From Thioclava sediminum (GTDB taxonomy: Bacteria; Pseudomonadota; Alphaproteobacteria; Rhodobacterales; Rhodobacteraceae), in contig NZ_MPZV01000002.1 of NCBI RefSeq assembly GCF_002020355.1, positions 186,001-250,000 on the forward strand: DNA of 64,000 bases. The letters run 5' to 3'. Position 1 is the first letter of the stretch, and every line of letters starts with the position of its first letter. Under the pieces are notes generated by a model that ran no database searches, was not told where the DNA came from, and worked only from the letters and a program-made list of their open reading frames with translations. A program made the position numbers and the translations under genes. Shown in pieces: positions 9,221 through 18,835 of the stretch.

Positions 9221-10747
9221 TTACAGCGCCTCGCCCCTGTCGAGCTTTGCGAGCACCGCCTCCGCCGTCTTCAGCTTGGCGTCGCGGGTCTCTTTCTTCT
9301 GCTTGTCCCAGTTGCGATAGATGAGTCCCATGCGCGGATTGCCCTCGAAGCGGTCGCGATGCCGGTCGAGGAAATGCCAGTAGAGGCTGTTGAACGGGCA
9401 AGCCTTCTCGCCGTCCTTCGCCTTCACGTCATAGGCGCAACCGCCGCAATAATCCGACATCTTGTCGATATAGGCGCCCGAGGAAATGTAGGGCTTCGAG
9501 GCCACCACCCCGCCATCCGCGAACTGGCTCATCCCCGCCGTGTTCGGCGCCTCCACCCACTCATAGGCGTCGATATAGACCGCGAGATACCAGTCCTGCA
9601 CTTGGCGCGGGTCGATCCCGGCCAACAGCGCGAAATTGCCAGTCACCATCAGACGCTGGATATGATGGGCATAGGCCAGATCGCGGGTCTGCCCGATCGC
9701 GGCTTTCATGCAGGCCATGTCGGTCTCGCCCGACCAGTAGAACCACGGCAGGTCGCGCTTGTGGTTGAGCGCATTGCGCGACGTGTAATCCGGCCCTTCG
9801 CGGAAATAGATGCCCCGCATATATTCGCGCCAACCAAGGATCTGCCGGATGAACCCTTCCACCGAATTGATCGGCGCATCGCCCGCCTTGTAGGCGTTTT
9901 CCGCGGCCTTGCAGACCTCCCGCGGTGAGAGCAGCCCGAGATTGATGCACGATGACAGGATCGAGTGATGCAGCAGCCGGTCCTCGGCCAGCATCGCGTC
10001 CTGATAGGTGCCGAAATCGCGCAGGTTATGGGCAATGAAATGCTCCAGCGCGCGTTCGGCCTGCGCGCGGCTGACCGGCCAGTTGAATTCGTCGAGCGAC
10101 CCGAAATTGTCGGGGAACTCCGCCTCGACCATATCGAGCACCTCCTGCACCAGCGCATCCTTGCGGAAGGTCGGCGCGGGCTCGCGGAACAGGTCAGGCT
10201 GGGCGGGCTTGCGGTTTTCCTTGTCGAAATTCCACTCACCACCCGCCGGATCGTCGCCTTCCATCAAGAGCCCCGTCTCGCGGCGCATTTCGCGGTAGAA
10301 CCACTCCATGCGCAACTCCTTGCGCCCCTCGGCCCAGTCCGCGAAGCGTTTCTCGGAGCAGATGAAGCGGTCGTCGGGCAGTTGGCGGATTTTCAGCGGC
10401 GCGCTCTCGAAGGCCTGCCGCAGTCGCCATTCGCCGGGGGCGAGCGTCACCACCTCCTCGGCCCCCTCTTCCTCGGCGCGGCGCGCGAATTCACCCACCA
10501 GCGAGCCCGCGTTGTCGTTATCGATCAGCTCGGTGTAGCGGACATGCCAGCCGTCGCGCTCCAACTCATCGGCGAAGCGACGCATGGCGGCGAAGGTCAG
10601 GGCCAACTTCTGCTTGTGATGGCCGGTATAGGTGGCTTCCTCGCGCACCTCGGCCATGACCACCACATCCGTGCCCTTGTCGCCGCAGCGCAAAGCCGCG
10701 CCGTCATGGCTCAGCTGGTCGCCCAACACCGCGATCAGCTTAGTCAT
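9221..10747 (-). CDS. cryB: FeS-type (6-4) photolyase/cryptochrome, CryB/PhrB family
   Basis: A 508-residue member of the iron-sulfur bacterial cryptochrome and photolyase group, which repairs (6-4) photoproducts with FAD and can act as a light receptor. Four cysteines at 346, 434, 437 and 450 (DMACMK, YCGGCAYD, KACPF) match in position those I recall as the [4Fe-4S] ligands of R. sphaeroides CryB. The N-terminal Rossmann-type antenna domain begins LIAVLGDQLSHD. The C-terminal helical domain carries the FAD pocket (LGWREYMRG, HHIQRLMVTGNFALL). Its start overlaps the end of the upstream SDR gene by 8 nt, so it is the last gene of a three-gene operon. Confidence 0.93.
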   Translation of the reverse strand: MTKLIAVLGDQLSHDGAALRCGDKGTDVVVMAEVREEATYTGHHKQKLALTFAAMRRFADELERDGWHVRYTELIDNDNAGSLVGEFARRAEEEGAEEVVTLAPGEWRLRQAFESAPLKIRQLPDDRFICSEKRFADWAEGRKELRMEWFYREMRRETGLLMEGDDPAGGEWNFDKENRKPAQPDLFREPAPTFRKDALVQEVLDMVEAEFPDNFGSLDEFNWPVSRAQAERALEHFIAHNLRDFGTYQDAMLAEDRLLHHSILSSCINLGLLSPREVCKAAENAYKAGDAPINSVEGFIRQILGWREYMRGIYFREGPDYTSRNALNHKRDLPWFYWSGETDMACMKAAIGQTRDLAYAHHIQRLMVTGNFALLAGIDPRQVQDWYLAVYIDAYEWVEAPNTAGMSQFADGGVVASKPYISSGAYIDKMSDYCGGCAYDVKAKDGEKACPFNSLYWHFLDRHRDRFEGNPRMGLIYRNWDKQKKETRDAKLKTAEAVLAKLDRGEAL

Positions 10748-11438
10748 AGATCATCTTTCGGGTCATGCCGCCATCGACGACCAGCACCTGCCCCGTCACG
10801 AAGCCCGCATCGGCAAGGTACAGCACCGCGTCGGCGATGTCGGAAGGCGCGCCCACCCGGCCCACGGGATGCAGCGCGTGATCCTCTTTGCTCAAGGCCT
10901 CGCCGCTCGAATTGATCCAGCCGGGCGCGATGGCGTTGACCCGAACTTCCGGCCCAAGGCTCACCGCCATTGCGTGGGTCAGCGACGTGACGCCGCCCTT
11001 CGCCGCCGCATAGGCGAAGGTGTCAGGCTCGGATTGCAGCGCGCGGGTCGAGGCCATGTTGACCACCGCGCCGCGACCCTTGCGCAAGGCGGGCAGAGCC
11101 TCGCGAGTCATCAGGAACGTGCCGGTCAGATGCGGGTCGATCCACCTGTGCCACACCTCCAGCGTCAGGTCCTCCAGCGGCCCGCATTCGGGATTGGCTG
11201 GCCCGCCATTATTCACCAGCAGATCGAGCGTCTCAAACCCGGCCTCCGCGACGGCGGCGCGAATATCGTCTTCGCTCCCCAGATCGCAGCGGATCGCCTG
11301 CAAGCCTTCGCGCACCTCCAGTGGGTCGATATCCAGATCGAGCGCCGCGACCTGCCAGCCGCGATCCAGCAGCGCCTCGGTGATCGCGCGGCCGATCCCG
11401 CGCGCAGCCCCGGTGACGATGGCGTTTCGGGTTACCAT
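10740..11438 (-). CDS. Short-chain dehydrogenase/reductase (SDR)
   Basis: A 232-residue classical SDR that would reduce or oxidise an alcohol or ketone with NAD(P)(H). It has the nucleotide-binding TGAARGIG motif near residue 9, an NNGG motif near residue 80, and the catalytic YAAAK. LDLDID after the second beta strand, with an acidic residue at its end, hints at NAD(H) preference. The substrate is unknown. It lies between another SDR (7-nt overlap upstream) and the photolyase (8-nt overlap downstream), so all three are translationally coupled. The context resembles pterin- or folate-related SDRs that accompany photolyases, but that is inference. Confidence 0.85.
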   Translation of the reverse strand: MVTRNAIVTGAARGIGRAITEALLDRGWQVAALDLDIDPLEVREGLQAIRCDLGSEDDIRAAVAEAGFETLDLLVNNGGPANPECGPLEDLTLEVWHRWIDPHLTGTFLMTREALPALRKGRGAVVNMASTRALQSEPDTFAYAAAKGGVTSLTHAMAVSLGPEVRVNAIAPGWINSSGEALSKEDHALHPVGRVGAPSDIADAVLYLADAGFVTGQVLVVDGGMTRKMIYD

Positions 11439-12097
11439 GGGATCTCCTTGCCTGCGTAGTCGTAAAAGCCGCCCGATTGCGCGGGGGGCAGCCCGTCCAG
11501 CACATCCAGCAACCGGCGCGCGGCGTCTTCCGGGGCGAGCTTGTCGCGCGGGTAATCGGCGGTAAAGGGGGTGTCGACCGTGCCGGGATGCAGCGCCGCG
11601 ATAACGAGCTGCTTGTGACTACGTCCCAGTTCGATCGCCGCGCCGTGCAGCAGCTGGTTCAGCGCCGCTTTCGAGGTCCGATAGCTATACCAGCCGCCCA
11701 AGCCGTTATCCCCGATCGAGCCGACCCGCGCCGAGAGCGCCGCAAACCGCGCGTGCCCGTCGCGGGGCAACAGGCGGGCGGCGTGTTTCAGCACCAGCGC
11801 CGGGCCCATCGCATTCACGGCGAACTGGGTCTGCAATTCCTCGGGCGTCAGATGCGACAGCGCCTTTTCCGGCGTGCCAAGTGCGCCCGAGGCCACGAAG
11901 ATCAGATTGACCGGCCCCTCGATCTCGCGCAAACCCGCCTCGACCGAACGCTCATCCGTCACATCGAATCCATCGCGCGACCGCGACAACCCCTTCACCG
12001 CGAAGCCGCGCGCTTCCAGCTCTGCCCGGATCGCCGAACCGATCCCGCCCGTATCTCCGATCACGATTGCCTGACCCGCCACCTTGTCCTCCGTCAT
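11432..12097 (-). CDS. Short-chain dehydrogenase/reductase (SDR), CsgA-like
   Basis: A 221-residue SDR and first gene of the SDR-SDR-photolyase operon. It has a GDTGGIG nucleotide-binding loop (classical TGxxxGIG with Asp in place of the first residues) and a catalytic YRTSKAAL. LHPGTVDTPFT is typical of the C-FACTOR/CsgA-like subgroup. I start at ATG 12097 (MTEDKVAGQ). An in-frame TTG three codons upstream is possible, but no good ribosome site supports either. The substrate is unknown. The divergent leucine leader promoter begins about 50 nt away. Confidence 0.82.
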   Translation of the reverse strand: MTEDKVAGQAIVIGDTGGIGSAIRAELEARGFAVKGLSRSRDGFDVTDERSVEAGLREIEGPVNLIFVASGALGTPEKALSHLTPEELQTQFAVNAMGPALVLKHAARLLPRDGHARFAALSARVGSIGDNGLGGWYSYRTSKAALNQLLHGAAIELGRSHKQLVIAALHPGTVDTPFTADYPRDKLAPEDAARRLLDVLDGLPPAQSGGFYDYAGKEIPW

Positions 12098-12145
12098 ATG
12101 CGCCAAAAGGCTACGCGCCCCCGCCGCGAGCGGTTCCTTTTTTGC

Positions 12146-12173
12146 TTTTCATTTATCACTTGGCGCCTATAGT
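12146..12173 (+). promoter_or_regulatory. Likely promoter of the leucine leader and leuA
   Basis: A good -10 box TATAGT lies at 12168-12173, with a weak -35 candidate TTTTCA at 12146-12151 (16-bp spacing) in an AT-rich patch. Transcription from this -10 would begin about 7 nt downstream, at or beside the ATG of the leader peptide at 12181. The sequence between the -10 and that ATG is six C residues after GTG, with no Shine-Dalgarno sequence. Confidence 0.6.
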
Positions 12174-12180
12174 GCCCCCC

Positions 12181-12273
12181 ATGACACGGGTTAAGCATAT
12201 TCAACTCACCGCAGCCGGGGCTCTCGCCCAAGGCGCGATGCCCCGTGGTCTCCTTCTTCTTAGCAGCCTCTGA
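12181..12273 (+). CDS. leuL: Leucine leader peptide (attenuator peptide of leuA)
   Basis: A 30-codon reading frame ending Gly-Leu-Leu-Leu-Leu-Ser-Ser-Leu-stop, 122 nt upstream of leuA. The four consecutive leucine codons are CTC CTT CTT CTT. CTT is uncommon in this GC-rich sequence, where CTG and CTC dominate, so ribosomes would stall readily when charged tRNA-Leu is scarce. That is the classic design of a leucine attenuator peptide. The ATG has no ribosome site and falls at the predicted transcript start, so it is probably translated as a leaderless mRNA, as described for trpL in Sinorhizobium. The stop codon lies inside the first leader hairpin. Confidence 0.78.
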   Translation: MTRVKHIQLTAAGALAQGAMPRGLLLLSSL

Positions 12274-12314
12274 GCGTGCCTTCGGGCGCGAACGCTCAGG
12301 GGTAACCAGCGCCC
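12270..12314 (+). promoter_or_regulatory. leuA attenuator RNA structures
   Basis: The stem CTGAGCGT at 12270-12277 pairs perfectly with ACGCTCAG at 12292-12299, enclosing a GCC-TTCG-GGC inner stem. It starts on the leader peptide's last codon and stop. A competing pair is available: GGGCGC at 12284-12289 with GCGCCC at 12309-12314, which would break the first hairpin. A ribosome stalled on the Leu codons versus one at the stop could choose between them. A classic U-run is not obvious before leuA, so whether control is by termination or by access to the leuA start is not clear. Confidence 0.6.
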
Positions 12315-12395
12315 GGACAACTTCCGAAAGCCACCGCGCAATGCTGGCCTTCGGGACCAAGTAACGCTAAGAGCCAAGACGAAAGAGACTAGCAG

Positions 12396-13967
12396 ATGGC
12401 CCAGACCATGATCGACAAAAACCGCGTTCTGATTTTCGACACGACCCTGCGTGATGGCGAGCAATCGCCGGGCGCGACGATGACCCATGACGAGAAGCTC
12501 GAGATCGCCGATCTGCTCGACGAAATGGGCGTAGACATCATCGAGGCCGGCTTCCCCATCGCCTCGGAAGGCGATTTCGAAGCCGTCAGCGATATAGCGA
12601 AACGCGCCAAGTTCTCGACCATTTGCGGGCTGGCCCGCGCGAAGCTGCCCGATATCGACCGCTGCTGGGAGGCCGTGCAGCACGCGAAATCGCCGCGCAT
12701 CCACACCTTCATCGGCACCTCGCCGCTGCACCGCGCGATCCCGAACCTGACGATGGACGAGATGGCCGACGTCATCCACGAGACCGTCAGCCACGCGCGC
12801 AACCTCTGCGACAACGTGCAATGGTCGCCGATGGACGCGACCCGGACCGAGCATGACTACCTCTGCCGCGTCGTCGAGATCGCGATCAAGGCGGGCGCCA
12901 CCACGATCAACATCCCCGACACCGTAGGCTACACCGCCCCGACCGAATCCGCCGATCTTATCCGGATGCTGCTCGAGCGGGTGCCGGGCGCCGACGAGAT
13001 CATCTTCGCGACCCACTGCCACAACGATCTGGGCATGGCGACCGCGAACGCGCTGGCCGCGGTCGATGCAGGTGCGCGCCAGATCGAATGCACGATAAAC
13101 GGTCTGGGCGAGCGCGCGGGCAACACCGCGCTCGAAGAGGTCGTGATGGCGATGAAGGTCCGTCAGGACATCATGCCCTACCAGACCCATATAGACACGA
13201 CGAAGATCATGAACATCTCGCGCCGCGTGGCGCAGGTTTCGGGCTTCCCGGTGCAGTTCAACAAGGCGATCGTCGGCAAGAACGCCTTCCTGCACGAAAG
13301 CGGCATCCACCAGGATGGCGTGCTGAAGAACGTCGAGACCTTCGAGATCATGAAGCCCGCCGATATCGGCCTCAACGAGGCGAATATCGCGATGGGCAAG
13401 CACTCGGGCCGCGCCGCGCTGCGCGCGAAGCTCAAGGATCTGGGCTACGAGCTGGGCGACAACCAGCTCAAGGACGTCTTCGTCCGCTTCAAGGCGCTGG
13501 CCGACCGCAAGAAGGAAATCTACGACGAGGACCTGATCGCGCTGATGACCGACAGCGCCGCGAACACCGCCGATGACTACCTGCAGGTGAAATGGCTGCG
13601 CGTCGTCTGCGGTTCGGACGGGCAGGAAGCCGAGCTGAAGATGCTCGTCGATGGCGAGGAGAAATCCAGCAAGTGCCAAGGCGACGGCCCGGTCGATGCG
13701 GTCTTCAACTGCGTCAAGGAAATCTACCCGACGCAAGCGAAGCTGAAGCTCTATCAGGTGCATGCCGTGACCGAAGGCACCGACGCGCAGGCGACCGTTT
13801 CGGTCCGCCTCGAAGAAGACGGGCGGATCGGCACGGGGGCGGCGTCGGACACCGACACGATCCTCGCCAGCGTGAAGGCCTATGTCGGCGCGCTCAACCG
13901 CCTGCGCTTCCGCAGCCAGAAAACCGCGCCCGACGCGGATGTGAAAACGGTGAGCTACAAGCTCTGA
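12396..13967 (+). CDS. leuA: 2-isopropylmalate synthase
   Basis: A 523-residue enzyme joining acetyl-CoA and 2-oxoisovalerate, the first committed step of leucine synthesis. The N-terminal TIM-barrel has the DTTLRDGEQSPGA signature with the metal-binding Asp, and the HCHNDLGMA motif near residue 206. The C-terminal third (from about residue 390) is the leucine-binding regulatory domain, so feedback inhibition is expected. The length is typical of bacterial LeuA1. Its only apparent upstream control is the leucine leader peptide and hairpins at 12181-12314. A strong terminator follows, so leuA appears monocistronic. The ribosome site is weak (AAAGAGA). Confidence 0.96.
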   Translation: MAQTMIDKNRVLIFDTTLRDGEQSPGATMTHDEKLEIADLLDEMGVDIIEAGFPIASEGDFEAVSDIAKRAKFSTICGLARAKLPDIDRCWEAVQHAKSPRIHTFIGTSPLHRAIPNLTMDEMADVIHETVSHARNLCDNVQWSPMDATRTEHDYLCRVVEIAIKAGATTINIPDTVGYTAPTESADLIRMLLERVPGADEIIFATHCHNDLGMATANALAAVDAGARQIECTINGLGERAGNTALEEVVMAMKVRQDIMPYQTHIDTTKIMNISRRVAQVSGFPVQFNKAIVGKNAFLHESGIHQDGVLKNVETFEIMKPADIGLNEANIAMGKHSGRAALRAKLKDLGYELGDNQLKDVFVRFKALADRKKEIYDEDLIALMTDSAANTADDYLQVKWLRVVCGSDGQEAELKMLVDGEEKSSKCQGDGPVDAVFNCVKEIYPTQAKLKLYQVHAVTEGTDAQATVSVRLEEDGRIGTGAASDTDTILASVKAYVGALNRLRFRSQKTAPDADVKTVSYKL

Positions 13968-13991
13968 GCCGACCACAAATTGCACAGGTTT

Positions 13992-14020
13992 CGGGCAGCC
14001 CGCGAAGGGCTGCCCGTTTT
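13992..14020 (+). terminator. Intrinsic terminator of leuA
   Basis: A perfect 10-bp stem, CGGGCAGCCC (13992-14001) with GGGCTGCCCG (14007-14016), a GCGAA loop and a TTTT tail. It lies 24 nt after the leuA stop. Confidence 0.9.
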
Positions 14021-15323
<1,303 letters not shown>

Positions 15324-15375
15324 GCCGGGACCGGGATCGCACCACGCCCGGCCAGTGATCTGACCGGAGACGGAA

Positions 15376-16338
15376 TTGGCCAGAAATCGCGACGACCAAG
15401 ACTATATCGGACCGCTGCGCCGACTGGGCGTTGCGGTTCTTGTCGTCGTGTTGCTCGCGCTCTTCCTCGTCTGGCGCATCGACAGCCCGCGGATGGAGCG
15501 GTTCCGCTCTGCCCTCGTGGATCGCTTCGTGCCCAGCTTTGATTGGGCGATGGCGCCGGTCACGAAACTGACCGACATGGTCGAGGGTTTCCAATCCTAT
15601 TCGCGCATTTACGAGCAGAACCAGGAGTTGCGCCGCGAGCTGCAGCAGATGAAGGCGTGGAAAGAAGCCGCCGTTCAGCTGGAACAGCAAAACGCGAAAC
15701 TTCTGGCGCAGAACAAGGTGCGGCTCGATCCGAAGCTGACCTCCGTGTCGGGGCGTGTGCTCGCCGATAGCGGCTCGCCCTTCCGCAAATCGGTGCTGCT
15801 GAATGTCGGCAAGCGCGACGGTATCGTCGATGGCTGGGCCACGATGGATGGGCTGGGCCTTGTGGGCCGGATCTCGGGCGTAGGCTCCTCGACTTCGCGG
15901 GTGCTGCTGCTGACCGACGCCTCGAGCCGCATCCCGGTCTCGATCCCGGCCTCGGGGCAGAACGCAATCCTCGCGGGCGACAACTCCCCCTACCCGTTCG
16001 TGGATTTCCTCGAACATCCCGACCGCGTGCGCCCGGGCGACCGCGTGATCTCCTCGGGCGATGGCGGGGTCTTTCCGGCGGGACTGCTGGTCGGTCAGGT
16101 CTTCCAGGGCCGCGACAAGCGGCTGCGCGTGCGCCTCGCGGCCGATTACGAGCGGCTCGATTTCCTGCGCGTGCTGCGCTCGCACCCGGCCGAGCGGATC
16201 GAGAATGCAGGCGGGCTGATCGCGCCCGACCCGAAGGTCATCGAACAGGAAGCCGCCGAGAAGGCGCGCTCGGAGGCCGCCGAGGGCGCGCTCGAACCCG
16301 ATGACGGGTCGGAGGACGGCAACGGGGGCAGCCAATGA
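15376..16338 (+). CDS. mreC: Rod-shape determining protein MreC
   Basis: A 320-residue periplasmic scaffold of the elongasome that links MreB filaments to PBP2 and RodA. It has one transmembrane helix (about residues 16-33), a coiled coil (about 70-115, ELRRELQQMKAWKEAAVQLEQQNAKLL), then the beta-rich MreC domain (GRVLADSGSPFRKSVLLNVG onward). The C-terminal 40 residues are Glu/Ala/Gly-rich and look disordered. The start codon is TTG at 15376, chosen because GGAGA lies 6 nt upstream and the frame gives the basic MARNRDD leader. Its end overlaps mreD by 4 nt. Confidence 0.92.
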   Translation: MARNRDDQDYIGPLRRLGVAVLVVVLLALFLVWRIDSPRMERFRSALVDRFVPSFDWAMAPVTKLTDMVEGFQSYSRIYEQNQELRRELQQMKAWKEAAVQLEQQNAKLLAQNKVRLDPKLTSVSGRVLADSGSPFRKSVLLNVGKRDGIVDGWATMDGLGLVGRISGVGSSTSRVLLLTDASSRIPVSIPASGQNAILAGDNSPYPFVDFLEHPDRVRPGDRVISSGDGGVFPAGLLVGQVFQGRDKRLRVRLAADYERLDFLRVLRSHPAERIENAGGLIAPDPKVIEQEAAEKARSEAAEGALEPDDGSEDGNGGSQ

Positions 16339-16874
16339 TCGACCCCATCACCCGCCGCCGTCTCAGCTACCGCACGCTCTTCGTCGCGATCGGCCTCGTG
16401 CTGATCTTCGTGCGCCTGATGCCGGTCGACCATTCGCCAGGCGGCCTGCCCGGCCCCGACCTGACCTTGGCCCTGACGCTCGCCTGGGTACTGCGGCGGC
16501 CCGAATACGCCCCGGCCCTGCTGATCGTTCTGGTTTTCCTGCTTGAAGACATCATGTTCTGGCGGCCCATCGGACTTTGGGCGCTGATCGTCCTTGGCGC
16601 GACCGAATTCCTGCGCCGCCGCGAGCAAAGCCTGCGCGATCTGCCCTTCGCGCTGGAATGGGCATTGGTTGCGGGGCTGCTGATCGCTATGGTGGCGGTG
16701 AAGCGCATCGTCCTGCTTGTCACGATGGTCGATCAGCCGAGCCTCGGCTTGGAGCTGTTCCAGATGCTGGTGACGCTCGCCGCCTATCCGGTGGTTGTGC
16801 TTGTGTCGCGGGTGGCCTTTGGCCTGCGCCGCGCGGCACCGGGCGAGGTCGACGCCTACGGACATCGAATGTGA
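16335..16874 (+). CDS. mreD: Rod-shape determining membrane protein MreD
   Basis: A 179-residue integral membrane protein with about five hydrophobic helices, matching MreD in size, hydropathy and position between mreC and mrdA. MreD sequences are poorly conserved, so the call rests partly on context. It starts on the ATGA shared with the mreC stop, so translation is coupled, and ends 11 nt before mrdA. Confidence 0.88.
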   Translation: MIDPITRRRLSYRTLFVAIGLVLIFVRLMPVDHSPGGLPGPDLTLALTLAWVLRRPEYAPALLIVLVFLLEDIMFWRPIGLWALIVLGATEFLRRREQSLRDLPFALEWALVAGLLIAMVAVKRIVLLVTMVDQPSLGLELFQMLVTLAAYPVVVLVSRVAFGLRRAAPGEVDAYGHRM

Positions 16875-16885
16875 GGGGGCCCAGA

Positions 16886-18835
16886 ATGAGACGATCCCCG
16901 AAAGAGACCGAAGTCAGCACCCGCCGCATCACGCGACGCGGCTTGCTCTTGGGCGGCGCGCAGGCGGCGGTCGTGGCCGTTCTGGCGGCGCGGATGCGCA
17001 AGATGCAGCTCGAAGACGCCAAGCAATACCGGCTGCTGGCCGAGGGCAACTCGGTGAAGATCCGGCTGATCCCGCCAGCGCGCGGGCTGATCTTCGATCG
17101 CAACGGGGTCATGCTTGCGGGCAACGAGCAGAATTACCGTGTCACGATCACCCGCGAGGATACCGACGACGTCGATGCGACGCTGGCCGCTTTGCGCCGT
17201 CTGATCCCGATTACCGATGACGATACGAAAGATATCCTGCACGACATCCGCCGCCGTCCGCCCACGACGCCGGTCACGGTGGCCGACCGCCTGACATGGG
17301 ACGAGTTCTCGCGCGTCGCGGTGAACGGCCCCTCGTTGCCCGGCGTCAGCCCCGATGTCGGCCTGTCGCGCCTCTATCCCCGCCGCGAGGATTTCGGCCA
17401 TGTGATCGGCTATGTCGGCCCGGTCTCGGATTACGATCTGAGCAAAATGGAAGATCCCGACCCGCTTCTGCTGATCCCGAAATTCCAGCTGGGAAAAACC
17501 GGGATCGAGGCCAAAGAGGAAAGCGTGCTGCGCGGCGCGGCCGGTCAGCGGCGCGTCGAGGTGAACTCCGCAGGGCGCGAGATGCGCGAACTGTCGCGCG
17601 AACCCGGCCAGCCCGGCGAGAACCTTCAGCTGACGCTCGATTATCGTCTGCAGAACTATGCGCTGCAGCGGTTGGAGGAGGAATCCGCCGCGACCGTGGT
17701 GATGGATGTGACCAATGGCGACGTGCTCGCCTGCGCCTCCGCGCCGAGCTTCGACCCCAACCTTTTCGTGCGCGGGATTTCGGTCGCCGATTATCAGCGC
17801 CTCACGCAGGACGATCACCGCCCGCTGGCCGACAAGACCGTGCAGGGACTCTACCCGCCGGGCTCGACCTACAAGATGGTCACCGCGCTCGCCGCGTTGG
17901 AGGCCGGGCTGGTGACGCCCGAGGAAACCATCTGGTGCCCCGGCTATGTCGAGATTGCGGGCCGCCGCTTCCACTGCTGGAAGGGCGCGGGCCATGGCCA
18001 TGTGAACATGACCAAGAGCATGGAGCAGTCCTGCGACGTCTATTACTACGAGCTGTCGCAGCGCGTCGGCATCGACAAGATGAGCGACATGGCCAAGCGT
18101 CTGGGTATTGGCGTCCGGCCCGACCTGCCGATGTCGGCGGTGAAGGAAGGCGTGGCCCCCACCAAGGAGTGGAAGCGGGAGCGCTACGGCAAGGACTGGC
18201 TGATCGGCGACACCGCGAACGCGGCCATCGGTCAGGGCTATGTGCTGGCCTCGCCGATGCATCTCGCGATCATGGCGGCGCGCATCGCCAGCGGGAAGAA
18301 AGTTGAGCCGCGTCTGATCCGCGCCCGTGACGGGGTCGAGCAACCGATCCGCGTCACCGACGATCTGGGCGTCGAGAAGGTCTATCTCGACAGCGTGCGC
18401 AAGGGGATGACCGCGGTGGTCAACTCCTCGCGCGGCACCGCGCGCGGCTCGCGCATCGCGATGAAGGAATGGAAGATGGCGGGCAAGACCGGCACCTCCC
18501 AGGTCCGCAACATCACCAAGGCCGAGCGTGCCCGCGGCGTGATCCGTAACGAGCAGCTTCCCTGGAACCGCCGCGACCACGCGCTCTTCGTGGCCTTCGC
18601 CCCCATCGACAATCCGCGCTACGCGGTCTCGGTCGTGGTCGAACACGGCTCGGGCGGCTCGACGGCCGCCGCCCCGATCGCGCGCGACGTGTTGCTGTTC
18701 GCGCTGGCGGGCGGTCTGCCCCCGGATGATGCCTACCCGTCCTTCGCCCGCGCGAAGGCCAAGGAGCTGAACGAAACGCTCGATCTGGTCGACCCCGACA
18801 CCGTGCAGAAGCCGCAATCGAGGTCGCGCGCATGA
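16886..18835 (+). CDS. mrdA: Penicillin-binding protein 2 (elongasome transpeptidase)
   Basis: A 649-residue class B PBP that crosslinks lateral-wall peptidoglycan together with RodA. The dimerisation domain includes RGLIFDRNGVMLAGN. The transpeptidase has SxxK at Ser327-Lys330 (PPGSTYKM), the SCD motif in EQSCDVYYYE, and KTGTS at Lys534. The N-terminus has TRRGLLLGG before its single hydrophobic segment, which resembles a twin-arginine motif. I start at ATG 16886, with GAGGGGG just upstream; a much longer upstream frame overlaps mreD and lacks homology. The last 4 nt overlap rodA. Confidence 0.95.
   Translation: MRRSPKETEVSTRRITRRGLLLGGAQAAVVAVLAARMRKMQLEDAKQYRLLAEGNSVKIRLIPPARGLIFDRNGVMLAGNEQNYRVTITREDTDDVDATLAALRRLIPITDDDTKDILHDIRRRPPTTPVTVADRLTWDEFSRVAVNGPSLPGVSPDVGLSRLYPRREDFGHVIGYVGPVSDYDLSKMEDPDPLLLIPKFQLGKTGIEAKEESVLRGAAGQRRVEVNSAGREMRELSREPGQPGENLQLTLDYRLQNYALQRLEEESAATVVMDVTNGDVLACASAPSFDPNLFVRGISVADYQRLTQDDHRPLADKTVQGLYPPGSTYKMVTALAALEAGLVTPEETIWCPGYVEIAGRRFHCWKGAGHGHVNMTKSMEQSCDVYYYELSQRVGIDKMSDMAKRLGIGVRPDLPMSAVKEGVAPTKEWKRERYGKDWLIGDTANAAIGQGYVLASPMHLAIMAARIASGKKVEPRLIRARDGVEQPIRVTDDLGVEKVYLDSVRKGMTAVVNSSRGTARGSRIAMKEWKMAGKTGTSQVRNITKAERARGVIRNEQLPWNRRDHALFVAFAPIDNPRYAVSVVVEHGSGGSTAAAPIARDVLLFALAGGLPPDDAYPSFARAKAKELNETLDLVDPDTVQKPQSRSRA

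Noticed and set aside
12201-13985. A 594-codon antisense open frame opposite leuA
   Set aside because: A shadow of leuA with no family resemblance; it would also run through the leuA attenuator.
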